From Cryobacterium inferilacus (GTDB taxonomy: Bacteria; Actinomycetota; Actinomycetes; Actinomycetales; Microbacteriaceae), in NCBI RefSeq assembly GCF_019599185.1, contig NZ_JAIEUL010000006.1, positions 100,778 through 164,777 on the forward strand: DNA of 64,000 nt, in the 5' to 3' direction. Of this stretch, positions 17,562 through 25,834 are shown one piece after another. Below the pieces are notes generated by a model, which was not told the origin of the DNA, did no database searches, and saw only the letters and a list, made by a program, of their open reading frames with translations. Within the stretch, counting starts at the first letter, position 1; every line of letters starts with the position of its first letter. The position numbers and the translations under genes were made by a program.

Positions 17562-18491
17562 CTATGGAACGATGTGGCCAGCGGCGCGGAACAGTTCGTA
17601 CCATTCGGCTCGGGTGAGCACCAGGTCGGAGCCCTGCGCGGCGCCCGCGACCCGCTCGGGGCTGGTGGTGCCCAGCACGACCTGCATCTGCGCGGGGTGT
17701 CGGGTGATCCAGGCCGTGGCGATGGCGATGGCCGGCACGTCGTACTGGGCGGCGAGCCGGTCGATGACGGCGTTGAGCTTGGGGTGATCGGGCGACCCGA
17801 GGAACACGCCGGTGAAGAAGCCGGCCTGGAACGGCGACCAGGCCTGGATAGTGATGTTGTTCAGACGGCAGTAGTCCACGATGCCGCCGCCGTCGAGGGT
17901 CACCGACTGCTGCTCGGCGAGCATGTTGCCCGCCACGCCCTGCGCGATGATCGGCGCGTGCGTGATCGAGAGCTGCAGCTGGTTGGCCACGATGGGCTGA
18001 CGCACGGAGGCGCGGAGCAGGTCGATCTGGCGCGGCGTGTGGTTGGAGACGCCGAAGGCTCGCACCTTGCCGGCGGCCTCGAGCTCGTCGAACGCCCGGG
18101 CGACCTCGTCGGGCTCGACGAGCGCGTCGGGCCGGTGCAGCAGCAGAATGTCGATGCGGTCCGTCTGCAGTGCGGCCAGGGAGCCCTCGACCGACTCGAT
18201 GATGTGCTCGTAGGAGAAGTCGAAGTAGCCGTCGCGGATACCGGTCTTGGTCTGGATGGTGTACTCGTCGCGCTGCGCGGGCGTCAGCTGCAGCGCCTCG
18301 GCGAAGCGGCGCTCACAGCCGTGCCGTTCGTTGCCGTAGACGTCGGCGTGGTCGAGGAAGTCGATGCCGGAGTCGCGGGCGGTGCGTACGAGCTCACGCA
18401 CCTCGTCGTCGGTCTTGTCGGCGATGCGCATCAGCCCCAGCAGGATGTTGGGGGCGACGATGTCGGTGCCTGGCATGGTGAAGGTCTTCAC
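17562..18491 (-). CDS. Aldo/keto reductase (YdhF-like)
   Basis: A 309-residue NADPH-dependent oxidoreductase with a TIM-barrel fold. The catalytic tetrad is visible: Asp and Tyr in FLDHADVYG, Lys in TKTG and His in LLHRPD. The C-terminal cofactor site lies in VVLGTTSPERV. The HADVYG and DILLLHRPD contexts match the YdhF group, whose natural substrates are not settled. The GTG start is preferred because AAAGGA lies seven bases upstream; the in-frame ATG six codons later has no such site. It is isolated from the GAF-ANTAR genes (convergent, 20 bp apart) and has no obvious pathway neighbours. Confidence 0.9.
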   Translation of the reverse strand: MKTFTMPGTDIVAPNILLGLMRIADKTDDEVRELVRTARDSGIDFLDHADVYGNERHGCERRFAEALQLTPAQRDEYTIQTKTGIRDGYFDFSYEHIIESVEGSLAALQTDRIDILLLHRPDALVEPDEVARAFDELEAAGKVRAFGVSNHTPRQIDLLRASVRQPIVANQLQLSITHAPIIAQGVAGNMLAEQQSVTLDGGGIVDYCRLNNITIQAWSPFQAGFFTGVFLGSPDHPKLNAVIDRLAAQYDVPAIAIATAWITRHPAQMQVVLGTTSPERVAGAAQGSDLVLTRAEWYELFRAAGHIVP

Positions 18492-18720
18492 GAGGGGTCC
18501 TTTCGACTGGACGCTCAGGGCCCGCGAGCGGGCGAGGCGTCGATTGGCGACGGCCCACAACAGCGTGGCCGCGCTTCTCTCACGGTACGGAGGCCCGCTC
18601 CAGAAGTACAACACCCATCCGCGATGCGATTCAGAAGCGGCGGCGCTCAATGCGGCGGCGCCTCGGGAGCAGCCGGCCCGCCGAAACCGGCTCCTCCGCC
18701 GCGGTCTCACCCAAGCGCGA
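18492..18720. other. Intergenic stretch without a recognised gene
   Basis: The 230 bp upstream of the aldo/keto reductase hold no supported coding region, and the long open frames crossing it are shadows. I see no strong palindrome or promoter beyond the reductase's ribosome site. Confidence 0.5.
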
Positions 18721-18721
18721 G

Positions 18722-18814
18722 GCACAACTCCTGCAATTCTCGGATGCCCGGGGTCGCCGGCCCCGTGATTCGAGGCATCCGTCGTCTCGCCGTGAAATTC
18801 TGCAGGAGTTATGC
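18722..18814. repeat. Family A inverted-repeat element, copy 3
   Basis: Arms GCACAACTCCTGC (18722-18734) and GCAGGAGTTATGC (18802-18814). Inside, CGGATGCC and GGCATCCG form a second, nested stem. It sits between divergent genes (reductase and membrane protein). Confidence 0.9.
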
Positions 18815-18840
18815 GTGGCGGCGGGTTAGGAGAGGGGCGC

Positions 18841-18868
18841 TTGCCAGATGGCAAGTAGATGCTAGATT
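18841..18868 (+). promoter_or_regulatory. Promoter with palindromic operator on the -35
   Basis: TTGCCA (18841-18846), a 16-bp spacer and TAGATT (18863-18868). The -35 is the left half of the perfect palindrome TTGCCAGATGGCAA (18841-18854), which suggests repression. The winged-helix protein encoded second in this operon is the obvious candidate. Confidence 0.65.
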
Positions 18869-18908
18869 GACCGTGCGGCGGGATCGTCGCGGTGATCGGG
18901 GGGACACA

Positions 18909-19790
18909 ATGAGCGACCAGTACATCAACGACCGCCCACAGCCGGATGCGGCCGCACGGATGCTGCAGGCCAGCGACGCCGTCAGTATCCGGGTGCGCGA
19001 GGCCATCGACACGCGGACGCAGGCCGTCATCGACGCGTGGCTGGCTGTGGCCGTGCTGCTTTATGCGCTGGCCTTCGCGTTCTCCGGCACCGGACTGATC
19101 CCCGGGATCGTGCACACCCCCACAGACGGGCTGTCGGTGGGCTTTCTGGTGCTGTCGGCGTTCCTGGCGGCCAGCACGCTCTGCGACGGACTCGGCCAGA
19201 GCCTGCATCGAGCCAAACGTCCAACGGTGAAACGGCGCCGTTTTGTTTATGGCCTCGCCAGTGTTCTTCCGCTGCTCTCGATCGGCTACCTGGCGTTCTT
19301 CGCACCTGGCGCGTCGTTGCCTGTCGCGCTGAGCGTCGTGAGTGTTGCCGCGGCACCGGTCGTGGTGCTGGCGATCCGGTCGGCGCTGCACGCCAAGCGC
19401 GCCGGGGTCCGGCGCCCCGAGGCCGCGCTGTCCGGCGTCCTCAGCGCATCGGGGCGCACGGGCACCGCCGTCCTCGGTCTCTGGTTGGGCGCCATCGGCG
19501 TGGTCACCGCGCCCGCCTTCGGCCTCGCCGGCATAGTCGTGCCGACGATCTTCTTTCTCTTTCTGTTCGGCACCCGCTCGACCCGCATCGGCCTGGACCG
19601 GCTCGCCGAAGACTGGGGCCGCACCCAGTGGACCGCGTTCGGGTGCTCCTACGTGTTCACACTTACCCTCTCGGTGGTGCTGGCCCGCACCAGCTGGGAC
19701 CTCACCGTGGTGAGCGTCGTCGGCGGCATTCTCATCGCGGCCCCGGTGGTCGTGGCGGCGTTTCGCCCCGCACCCATCTGGGAGGCCTGA
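18909..19790 (+). CDS. Integral membrane protein of unknown function
   Basis: A 293-residue protein with a hydrophilic N-terminal 40 residues followed by about six membrane helices (for example AWLAVAVLLYALAFAFSG and IVVPTIFFLFLFG). I recognise no family motif, catalytic residue or transporter signature. The start follows a G-rich ribosome site, and the stop overlaps the ATG of the winged-helix gene (TGATG), so the two are translationally coupled. Membrane protein plus winged-helix regulator pairs are frequent in actinobacteria, and the regulator usually controls the pair. The physiological role is open. Confidence 0.85.
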   Translation: MSDQYINDRPQPDAAARMLQASDAVSIRVREAIDTRTQAVIDAWLAVAVLLYALAFAFSGTGLIPGIVHTPTDGLSVGFLVLSAFLAASTLCDGLGQSLHRAKRPTVKRRRFVYGLASVLPLLSIGYLAFFAPGASLPVALSVVSVAAAPVVVLAIRSALHAKRAGVRRPEAALSGVLSASGRTGTAVLGLWLGAIGVVTAPAFGLAGIVVPTIFFLFLFGTRSTRIGLDRLAEDWGRTQWTAFGCSYVFTLTLSVVLARTSWDLTVVSVVGGILIAAPVVVAAFRPAPIWEA

Positions 19791-20104
19791 TGGCCGGACT
19801 TCACCCCCGGCACAATCTCGACGATGCGCTGCTCACCCCGCTTCGCTTCTCGGTGATGGCGGCACTGCGAGCGGATGTCGAAATCGACTTCGCCACCCTG
19901 CGCGAGCTGCTCGAGACCGACGATTCGGCCCTGAGCAAGGCCATCAGCACCCTCAGCGCGGCGGGCTACCTCACCGTGCGCAAGGGCTATGTGGGCAACC
20001 GGCCGCGCACCTGGCTCACCGCCACGGCCGCGGGGATCGCGGCCATGCGCATCCACGTGGCCGCGCTGCAGGCCATTGCCGCCGGGCTGCCTCCGGCGCC
20101 CTGA
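19790..20104 (+). CDS. Winged-helix transcriptional regulator (MarR/PadR-like, small)
   Basis: A 104-residue DNA-binding protein consisting only of a winged helix: RFSVMAALRADVEIDFATLRELLETDDSALSKAISTLSAAGYLTVRKG at about 19-66, a wing at GYVGNRPRTWLTATAAG and a C-terminal dimerisation helix. This matches the small winged-helix family often annotated as 'transcriptional regulator' next to membrane proteins. Its ATG overlaps the membrane protein's TGA. It probably binds the palindrome TTGCCAGATGGCAA in the operon promoter (inference). Confidence 0.87.
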   Translation: MAGLHPRHNLDDALLTPLRFSVMAALRADVEIDFATLRELLETDDSALSKAISTLSAAGYLTVRKGYVGNRPRTWLTATAAGIAAMRIHVAALQAIAAGLPPAP

Positions 20105-20113
20105 CCCGGCCGG

Positions 20114-20119
20114 TACATT
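20114..20119 (+). promoter_or_regulatory. Candidate -10 element for the acetyltransferase gene
   Basis: TACATT ends seven bases before the ATG at 20127, where no ribosome site exists. This fits a leaderless or near-leaderless transcript. Confidence 0.4.
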
Positions 20120-20126
20120 GTCAGAC

Positions 20127-20603
20127 ATGATTCGGATCGACCTCGACGACCCCACCCGGGAGGACGTGCGGCTGCTGCTCGACGAGCACCTGGCCGATAT
20201 GTTCGCCACGTCGCCGGCCGAGAGCGTGCATTCCCTCGACCACTCGGCCCTGTCGGCACCGGAGATCTCGTTCTGGACGGCCCGCGAGAACGGCACCCTG
20301 CTGGGCTGTGGGGCGCTCAAACGGCTCACCGCGGTGCACGGTGAGATCAAGTCCATGCGCACCACGCCCGCCGCGCGCGGCCGGGGCGTGGCCGGGCTAC
20401 TTCTCAGCTCGATCGTGGCCGAGGCCCGCCGGCGGGGCACCGAGCGGCTCTCCCTGGAGACCGGCACGGAGGAGTTCTTCGCCCCGGCACGCCGGCTCTA
20501 CACCCGGCACGGTTTCACCGAGTGCCCACCCTTCGCCGGCTACGCCCTCGACCCGCACAGCGTCTTCCTGACCCTCGCCCTCACCCCGGGCGCGGCTGCA
20601 TAA
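20127..20603 (+). CDS. GNAT family N-acetyltransferase
   Basis: A 158-residue enzyme expected to transfer an acetyl group from acetyl-CoA to an amine. The acetyl-CoA-binding motif A is TTPAARGRGVAGLLLSSIV at about 76-94, followed by the helix-strand LSLETG and the late motif RRLYTRHGFTECPPFAGY. It resembles the compact single-domain acetyltransferases of the YsnE/PhnO kind, whose substrates are varied. Its TAA stop lies inside the left arm of a family A repeat (copy 4), so the element supplies the end of the gene. Confidence 0.9.
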   Translation: MIRIDLDDPTREDVRLLLDEHLADMFATSPAESVHSLDHSALSAPEISFWTARENGTLLGCGALKRLTAVHGEIKSMRTTPAARGRGVAGLLLSSIVAEARRRGTERLSLETGTEEFFAPARRLYTRHGFTECPPFAGYALDPHSVFLTLALTPGAAA

Positions 20604-20689
20604 CTCCTGCAATTCCTGATCGGCGGCGGATGCTCCCGCGTCTTTCCGGCATCCGTGCCTACGGCCGGCAGAAAATGCCGGAGTTATGC
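20598..20689. repeat. Family A inverted-repeat element, copy 4
   Basis: Arms GCATAACTCCTGC (20598-20610) and GCCGGAGTTATGC (20677-20689), with an inner CGGATGC/GCATCCG stem. It joins two convergent genes. The TAA in the left arm ends the acetyltransferase, and the mirror-image TAA in the right arm ends the esterase on the other strand. Confidence 0.92.
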
Positions 20690-21553
20690 ACCACCGAGGG
20701 CGGTGGGGCGCGACTCGGCCGGGCCGGTGAGCCAGGCGAGCATACGACGGATGCTGGCGTGCGCGCCGGGATTCTCCGGCTCGTTCAGGTGGCCGTGCCG
20801 GGTGCCCGGCTCGCGCACGACGGTCACGTCAACGCCGGCCAAGGCGAGTTCGGCGGCGAAGGCCTGCCCCGAGGCTCGCAGGCTGTCGTGCTCGGAGTTG
20901 AGGATGAACGTCGGCGGCAGCCCGGCCAGGTCGTGACCGCCGGGGAAGGCGTAGGGGTTGCCGAGCTCGGCGGGGTCGCCCACGTAGTTGAGGTTCATCG
21001 CGCGCACGTCGTCGGGCTCGAACCGGGCGTCGGCGGGCAGCGCCGCGATCTGCCGCGCCAGTTCCGCGGCCGGTTGCGGCAGGGCGCTGTGCACGGTCGG
21101 GTAGGCCAGTAGCAGCGACGCCGGCTGCGCGCCGCCCGCGTCCCGCAACCGCAGCCCCACGCCAGCGGCCAGGTCGCCGCCGGCGCTCGCCCCGCCCAGT
21201 GCCAGCCGGTCGGGGTCGATGCCGTACTGCTCGGCCTGGTCGAACGCCCAGCGGTAGGCCGCGGCGACCTCCTCGGAGGCGACCGGGAAGAGCACCCCGG
21301 GGCGGGCCGGTTCGCTGGCGCTCAGGGCCGCCGACACCGGTGCCAGCCGGTAGTCCACGCTGATCACGGTGATACCGCCGGCGGCGAGCTGCTCGGACAC
21401 CCAGTGCGCCTCGGGCATCTGCAGGTCACCCCAGGCAAACCCGCCGCCGTGCGCCCAGACCAGCCCGGGGGTCCGCGCGCCCTGCGGCGCCGCGGCCCGG
21501 TAGAGACGAAGCGGGATGGAGCCGTGCGGGCCGGAGATCGTCAGTGAGTCCAT
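20684..21553 (-). CDS. Alpha/beta hydrolase (HSL-type esterase)
   Basis: A 289-residue cytoplasmic esterase of the hormone-sensitive-lipase group. The oxyanion-hole motif AHGGGFAWG is near residue 43, the nucleophile elbow GGASAGG at about 130, the acid in NSEHDSLRA and the catalytic His in GTRHGHLN. The ATG at 21553 is chosen over the longer open frame because GGGAGG lies about nine bases upstream. GTGAC-N4-GTCAC at 21570-21583 overlaps the region just before the start and could be a regulatory site. The C-terminal stop is supplied by repeat copy 4. The ester substrate is not known. Confidence 0.92.
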   Translation of the reverse strand: MDSLTISGPHGSIPLRLYRAAAPQGARTPGLVWAHGGGFAWGDLQMPEAHWVSEQLAAGGITVISVDYRLAPVSAALSASEPARPGVLFPVASEEVAAAYRWAFDQAEQYGIDPDRLALGGASAGGDLAAGVGLRLRDAGGAQPASLLLAYPTVHSALPQPAAELARQIAALPADARFEPDDVRAMNLNYVGDPAELGNPYAFPGGHDLAGLPPTFILNSEHDSLRASGQAFAAELALAGVDVTVVREPGTRHGHLNEPENPGAHASIRRMLAWLTGPAESRPTALGGA

Positions 21554-21752
21554 GGCTCCGATCCTCCCAGTGACCGTTGTCACCGTTCGGCCTCGACACG
21601 CTCGAGGGCCCGTTCTGGGGTGCCCGGCGAGCCGGCCGATGGATGCCCGGCTGAACAACCCGCTGGATCACCCGGTTCTGCCGATGCGTGGGTCAGGCGC
21701 CGGCACGCCCGCCCCGACCCCGCCCTCCACCAGCGAACCGATGGGGTGGGGT

Positions 21753-21832
21753 GCATAACTCCTGCAATTTCTCCGAAACGGCCCGAATCTGGCTGGTTTC
21801 GGCCAGTTTTTGGGATTCTGCAGGAGTTATGC
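21753..21832. repeat. Family A inverted-repeat element, copy 5
   Basis: Arms GCATAACTCCTGC (21753-21765) and GCAGGAGTTATGC (21820-21832). The 54-bp interior forms a GAAAC/GTTTC stem instead of the GGATGC stem. It lies between two genes transcribed leftwards. The remaining 200 bp up to the esterase start hold no gene. Confidence 0.9.
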
Positions 21833-21880
21833 GCCCGGCGCTGCGGTGAGGGGGCGGCGGTGAGGGGGCTGGCGGCGGGG

Positions 21881-22861
21881 TCAGCCGGCGGCGTGGGCGG
21901 CGAGCTTGGTGGTGAAGTCGGAGAAGAGCAGCCGCAGGTCGAGCCGGGTGTACACCCGCATCGGCCGGGGGCCCTGCCGGGGGATGAAGTCATACGACCC
22001 GTCGGCACGGATGCGCGGCACCGTGCGGGTGACGTACGCGCTCGACGCGGGGTCCGCCTCGAACGACGACTGCAGCGCGGTGAGCAGCACGAGTGGGCTG
22101 TCGCCCAGGATGTACGTCTCGCCGAGGGGCAGGCCGTGGCTGCCGGCCATGACGGCGACCCGCGCGAGGGCGTCGTACAGGTGCGCCCCGATGGCGCCGT
22201 GCGGGCGCACATCCGTGATCAGTTCGGCCCAGGAGAACAGCGTCTGCCGGTAGGTGTCGCGGGGCACCTGCCAGATCGGCATGAACGAGTCGAAGATCAC
22301 CCGGGCGGCGGGGATGTCGATGGCGAGGTTGTACTCGGGGCCGTGCGACCCGGGCGGCGGAACGGCCAGGCCGTCGTGTTCGGGACCGCCGATCCAGACC
22401 AGGGTGAGGCGGGTGGCGATGCGCGGCTCGAGCAGGTAGGCGCTGGCGATCTCGGTGAGGCCGGCCCCGCAGGCCACGTACAGCGGCAGGTCGGTGTCGG
22501 TGCGCATGGCCTCGGCGATGATGGCATCCGTTGCCGCCGATCTGATCGGAGACAGCGGGTCAGGCATCCCTGTGTTGGAGCCGGTCAGCACGGGAATCGT
22601 GCCCGCGCGGCCGAGGAGTTCGAGCACGGTGGTTGCCGCCGCGGCGGCGTTGTCGGCGGTGCATTCTGACGGGTCGAACGCGTCACCGGGCTTGAGGTGC
22701 GAGCCGATGATCGCCCGAATCTGCACCGACGGCGACAGCACGTGGTGGGCAAGCTGCACGAGGCCGTCGGGGTCGCCGGAGAAGTCGTTGTCGATGATGA
22801 CCCGGGCGCGCGGCTGCACGACCCGACGCAATTCGGTCTCGAATGATGTCAACGCCGGCAC
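21881..22861 (-). CDS. Nucleoside hydrolase-like protein
   Basis: A 326-residue cytoplasmic protein whose start resembles inosine/uridine-preferring nucleoside hydrolases: a hydrophobic strand leads into IIDNDFSGDPDGLVQLAHH, an aspartate cluster like the calcium site DxDxxxDD but with one extra residue. Later segments (GTIPVLTGSNTGMPDP, LPLYVACGAGLTEIASAYL, LVWIGGPEHDG, EYNLAIDIPAARVIFDS) follow the order expected for the family. It should split the N-glycosidic bond of nucleosides, but the altered metal cluster makes the activity uncertain. The GTG at 22861 lies directly against AGGGAAGG. A TTG nine bases later would have better spacing, so the true start may be 22852. Confidence 0.75.
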   Translation of the reverse strand: MPALTSFETELRRVVQPRARVIIDNDFSGDPDGLVQLAHHVLSPSVQIRAIIGSHLKPGDAFDPSECTADNAAAAATTVLELLGRAGTIPVLTGSNTGMPDPLSPIRSAATDAIIAEAMRTDTDLPLYVACGAGLTEIASAYLLEPRIATRLTLVWIGGPEHDGLAVPPPGSHGPEYNLAIDIPAARVIFDSFMPIWQVPRDTYRQTLFSWAELITDVRPHGAIGAHLYDALARVAVMAGSHGLPLGETYILGDSPLVLLTALQSSFEADPASSAYVTRTVPRIRADGSYDFIPRQGPRPMRVYTRLDLRLLFSDFTTKLAAHAAG

Positions 22862-22931
22862 CTTCCCTGAGGGGGGTTTTCTGATGAGTGTACTGGCCCC
22901 GTCAAGGGCGATCGGCGAGGATCAGTCGCTG

Positions 22932-23837
22932 TTACTGGGGGCCCATCCGGATGCCGCCGTCGAGCCGGATGGTCTCGCCGTTGAGCATGGGGTTCTGCAC
23001 GATGTGCCGCACCAGGGCGGCGAACTCGGCGGGATCGCCGAGCCGGGCGGGGTGGGGCACCTGGGCGCCGAGCGACTCGCGCGCCTCCTCGGGCAGGCCC
23101 TGAAGCAGCGGGGTATCGAACAGGCCGGGCGCGATGGCAACGACACGGATGAGTGAGCGCGCGAATTCCCTGGCCAGCGGCAGGGTCATCGCCGCGACCC
23201 CGCCCTTCGACGCGGCGTAGGCCGCCTGGCCGATCTGCCCGTCGAACGCCGCAACGGATGCCGTATTCACGATCACGCCGCGCTCGGAGGTTCCCCGGGA
23301 CGGTGTGCCGACCGGCTCGGTGGCCTGCATCGCCGCCGCGGCGAGGCGCACCACGTTGAACGTGCCGAGGAGGTTCACCCGCACCGCCCGCTCGAAGTCG
23401 GCGAGGGGCATCGGGCCGTCCCGCCCCACGGTGCGGGCCGCGGGCGCGATGCCGGCACAGTTGACCACGATGCGGACCGGACCGAGCGCGGCGGCGGCGG
23501 CCACGGCGGCCTGCACATCGGCCTCGGAGGTTACATCCCCCGCGAGGAATATGGCCGAAGCGGGGGTCGATGGCGACGCCTGCGACCCGGGGCCCTCACC
23601 GCCGATACGTCTGCTACTGCGCGGCGCATCCGCTGCTGACCAGCCCTTCGCCCCCGCCGCCGCAACGGAACGCGCGGCCGCCGCCGCGGTCAGCTCCGCG
23701 GCCCGATCGGCCCCCGCCGAGCTGGCCAGGTCGACGAGCACAACGTGGGCGCCGGCCTCGTGCAGCGCTCGCGCGGTGGCGAGGCCGAGGCCGGAGGCGG
23801 CACCGGTGACGAGGGCGGAGCATCCGTGGATGCGCAT
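22932..23837 (-). CDS. SDR dehydrogenase, 3-hydroxyacyl-CoA dehydrogenase type 2-like
   Basis: A 301-residue short-chain dehydrogenase. The NAD-binding TGAASGLG is at 11-18, NNAG-equivalent NCAG near 132 and the catalytic Ser-Tyr-Lys in NTASVAAF and YAASKGG. The C-terminus MLNGETIRLDGGIRMGP matches the HSD10/FadB2x group that oxidises 3-hydroxyacyl-CoA. Its ATG overlaps the thiolase stop (ATGA), so the two would carry out consecutive steps of beta-oxidation. Residues about 39-93 are an abnormal Ala/Ser/Gly-rich insertion between the second strand and AIFLAGDVTSE; normal relatives have a short loop there. Confidence 0.88.
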   Translation of the reverse strand: MRIHGCSALVTGAASGLGLATARALHEAGAHVVLVDLASSAGADRAAELTAAAAARSVAAAGAKGWSAADAPRSSRRIGGEGPGSQASPSTPASAIFLAGDVTSEADVQAAVAAAAALGPVRIVVNCAGIAPAARTVGRDGPMPLADFERAVRVNLLGTFNVVRLAAAAMQATEPVGTPSRGTSERGVIVNTASVAAFDGQIGQAAYAASKGGVAAMTLPLAREFARSLIRVVAIAPGLFDTPLLQGLPEEARESLGAQVPHPARLGDPAEFAALVRHIVQNPMLNGETIRLDGGIRMGPQ

Positions 23838-25093
23838 CAGAGCCGCTCGATGATGGTGGCGTTGGCCATGCCGCCGCCCTCGCACATGGTCTGCAGGCCG
23901 TACCGACCGCCGCCGGCTTCGAGGGTGCCGAGCAGGGTGCCGAGCAGCCGGGTGCCTGACGACCCCAGGGCGTGGCCGAGGGCGATCGCGCCGCCCTGCG
24001 CGTTGAGCTTGGCCAGGTCGGCGTGCAGTTCGCGTTGCCAGACCAGCGGCACGCAGGCGAACGCCTCGTTGACCTCGTAGGCGTCGAGGTCGTCGATATC
24101 GAGCCCGCTGCGGGCCAGGATGCGCCGGGTGGCGGGAATCACGCCGGTGAGCATCAGCAGCGGGTCGCTGCCGGTGACCGCGAAGCTGTGGAACCGGGCG
24201 CGCGGGGTGAGTCCGAGCGCGGCGGCGCGGTCGGCGCTCATGATCAGCGCCGCGGAGGCGCCGTCGGTGAGCGGCGAGGAGTTACCGGCGGTGATCTGCC
24301 AGTCCACCTCGGGGAACCGGGCGGCGAGCTCGTCGGTGCGGAACGCGAGCGGCAGGTCGGCGAGGGTCTGCACCGTGGTGCGGCGACGGATGGTCTCGTC
24401 GGCCGACACCAGCCGGCCGTCGGCGAGGGTCACCGGCAGCAGGGCACCGTCGAAGTCACCACGGTCGACGGCCGCGGCGGCGAGCCGGTGCGACCTGGCG
24501 GCGTACTCGTCGAGCTCCGCGCGGGTGAGGCCCCATTTCGCGCTGATCAGCTCGGCCGAGACGCCCTGCCCGACGAGCCCCTCCGGGTAGCGCGCGTGCA
24601 TGAGGCGGCCGTGCGGATCCTGGCTGACGATCGCGGATGCCGGCGATCCCCAGCCCTCGCTGCGGCCGGCCGCGTCGGAGCCGCCGGCCGGCCAGGGACC
24701 GCCCGCCGAGCCGAGCGGGATGCGGCTCATCGATTCCACCCCGCAGGCGATGACGATGTCGTAGCTGCCCGCGAGCACACCCTGCGCGGCGAACGTCGCG
24801 GCCTGCTGGCTGGAGCCGCACTGCCGGTCGATGGTGGTGCCGGGCACCGACTCGGGGAACCCGGCGCCCAGCAGCGCCGTGCGGGTGATGTTGGTGCTCT
24901 GCTCGCCGACCTGGGTGAGGCATCCGCCGATCACGTCGTCGACCAGGGCCGGGTCGAGGTCGTTGCGGCTGACCAGGTCTTTCAGCACCCCGGCGAGCAG
25001 GTCGGCCGGGTGCACCTCTGAGAGCGCGCCGCCGGGTTTGCCGCGGCCGGAGGGAGTGCGGACAACGTCGACGATGACAGCATCAGTGCTCAT
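23837..25093 (-). CDS. Acetyl-CoA C-acyltransferase (thiolase)
   Basis: A 418-residue thiolase catalysing the last step of fatty-acid beta-oxidation. The acyl-accepting Cys is in TIDRQCGSSQQA at about residue 92. The second active-site elements are EVNEAFA, GGAIALGHALGSSG (catalytic His) and CEGGGMANA (second Cys). It is the first gene of a two-gene unit with the hydroxyacyl-CoA dehydrogenase. The ATG at 25093 is favoured because TAGGCT sits six bases upstream on the coding strand; a GTG two codons earlier is the alternative. Confidence 0.94.
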   Translation of the reverse strand: MSTDAVIVDVVRTPSGRGKPGGALSEVHPADLLAGVLKDLVSRNDLDPALVDDVIGGCLTQVGEQSTNITRTALLGAGFPESVPGTTIDRQCGSSQQAATFAAQGVLAGSYDIVIACGVESMSRIPLGSAGGPWPAGGSDAAGRSEGWGSPASAIVSQDPHGRLMHARYPEGLVGQGVSAELISAKWGLTRAELDEYAARSHRLAAAAVDRGDFDGALLPVTLADGRLVSADETIRRRTTVQTLADLPLAFRTDELAARFPEVDWQITAGNSSPLTDGASAALIMSADRAAALGLTPRARFHSFAVTGSDPLLMLTGVIPATRRILARSGLDIDDLDAYEVNEAFACVPLVWQRELHADLAKLNAQGGAIALGHALGSSGTRLLGTLLGTLEAGGGRYGLQTMCEGGGMANATIIERL

Positions 25094-25099
25094 GAGCAC

Positions 25100-25105
25100 A
25101 GCCTA
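25100..25105 (-). promoter_or_regulatory. -10 element of a leaderless transcript (thiolase operon)
   Basis: TAGGCT on the minus strand ends exactly six bases before the ATG, with no ribosome site. The same hexamer and spacing recur at 28195 and 37001. Confidence 0.55.
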
Positions 25106-25168
25106 GGCGCACCGTTGCCGACGTCGACGAATGCGGGCCGCGAGACCGGATGCCCGTCACCGGCGACC

Positions 25169-25801
25169 TCAGCCGTTCTCGGCTCCGGCCGCCCCCGGCC
25201 GGTGCACGGTGAGCAGGTGCGCCGCGGCGAGCGGTCGGTAGCGTTCGGCCGGATCCAGCAGCAGCGCAGACCCCGGCCCCACCTCTCCCCCCTGCACCCG
25301 TACGGTGCCGCGCAGGGCGACGACGAGCTGCGCGCCCGCGCCCAGGTCGGCGGTGGCATCCGTGTCGGGGTCGACGGTGTGGATGCTGAACCCGGGCGGG
25401 TGGGCGACGTCGGCGAAGGTGAGCACGAGCAGGGAACTCGCGCCGGGCGGGCGCAGTTTGGGCCGTTCGAACTGCACGGTGGATGACGGCACCGGCAGCA
25501 CCTGGTCGCGGCGCAGCACCCGGTTGGACCCGAAATTGCGCACCGCCACCTGCGGGCCGGCGAGGCCGACCACGAAGTGATTCGTGCCGGCAGGGCCCAC
25601 CAGCAGGCCGGCGGAATCCCGGATGTCGATCAGGCGCAGCTGCCAGCGCAGGCTGAGGTCGGGGTCGAGGTCGGCCCAGATCTCCCTGGCGCTGCCACGG
25701 CCCTGGTCGAGCGGCTGACGGGGCAGTTCGGTGAACCGGATGCTGCGCGGCAGCGCCTGCGCCGGGTCCGCGCCGGCGCCGTCATGCGCGGCGAGGCTCA
25801 T
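25169..25801 (-). CDS. HutD/cupin-like protein of unknown function
   Basis: A 210-residue protein with weak resemblance to the HutD/Ves bicupin family, seen in the opening segments (RQPLDQGRGSAREIW, LRWQLRLIDIRDSAGL) and the overall beta-rich pattern. No metal-binding His set is obvious. HutD has been linked to control of histidine utilisation, but no hut genes are nearby, so no role is assigned. The ATG at 25801 lacks a clear ribosome site. The open frame continues upstream through the amtB terminator, which cannot be coding. Confidence 0.6.
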   Translation of the reverse strand: MSLAAHDGAGADPAQALPRSIRFTELPRQPLDQGRGSAREIWADLDPDLSLRWQLRLIDIRDSAGLLVGPAGTNHFVVGLAGPQVAVRNFGSNRVLRRDQVLPVPSSTVQFERPKLRPPGASSLLVLTFADVAHPPGFSIHTVDPDTDATADLGAGAQLVVALRGTVRVQGGEVGPGSALLLDPAERYRPLAAAHLLTVHRPGAAGAENG

Positions 25802-25834
25802 CGGTTGTCGTGGCGGGCATCCGCCGACACAGAA

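Noticed and set aside
17574..19790. A 738-codon plus-strand frame fused to the membrane protein
   Set aside because: Its first 445 codons are antisense to the aldo/keto reductase and intergenic DNA. The ATG at 18909 has a ribosome site and a promoter, so the gene starts there.
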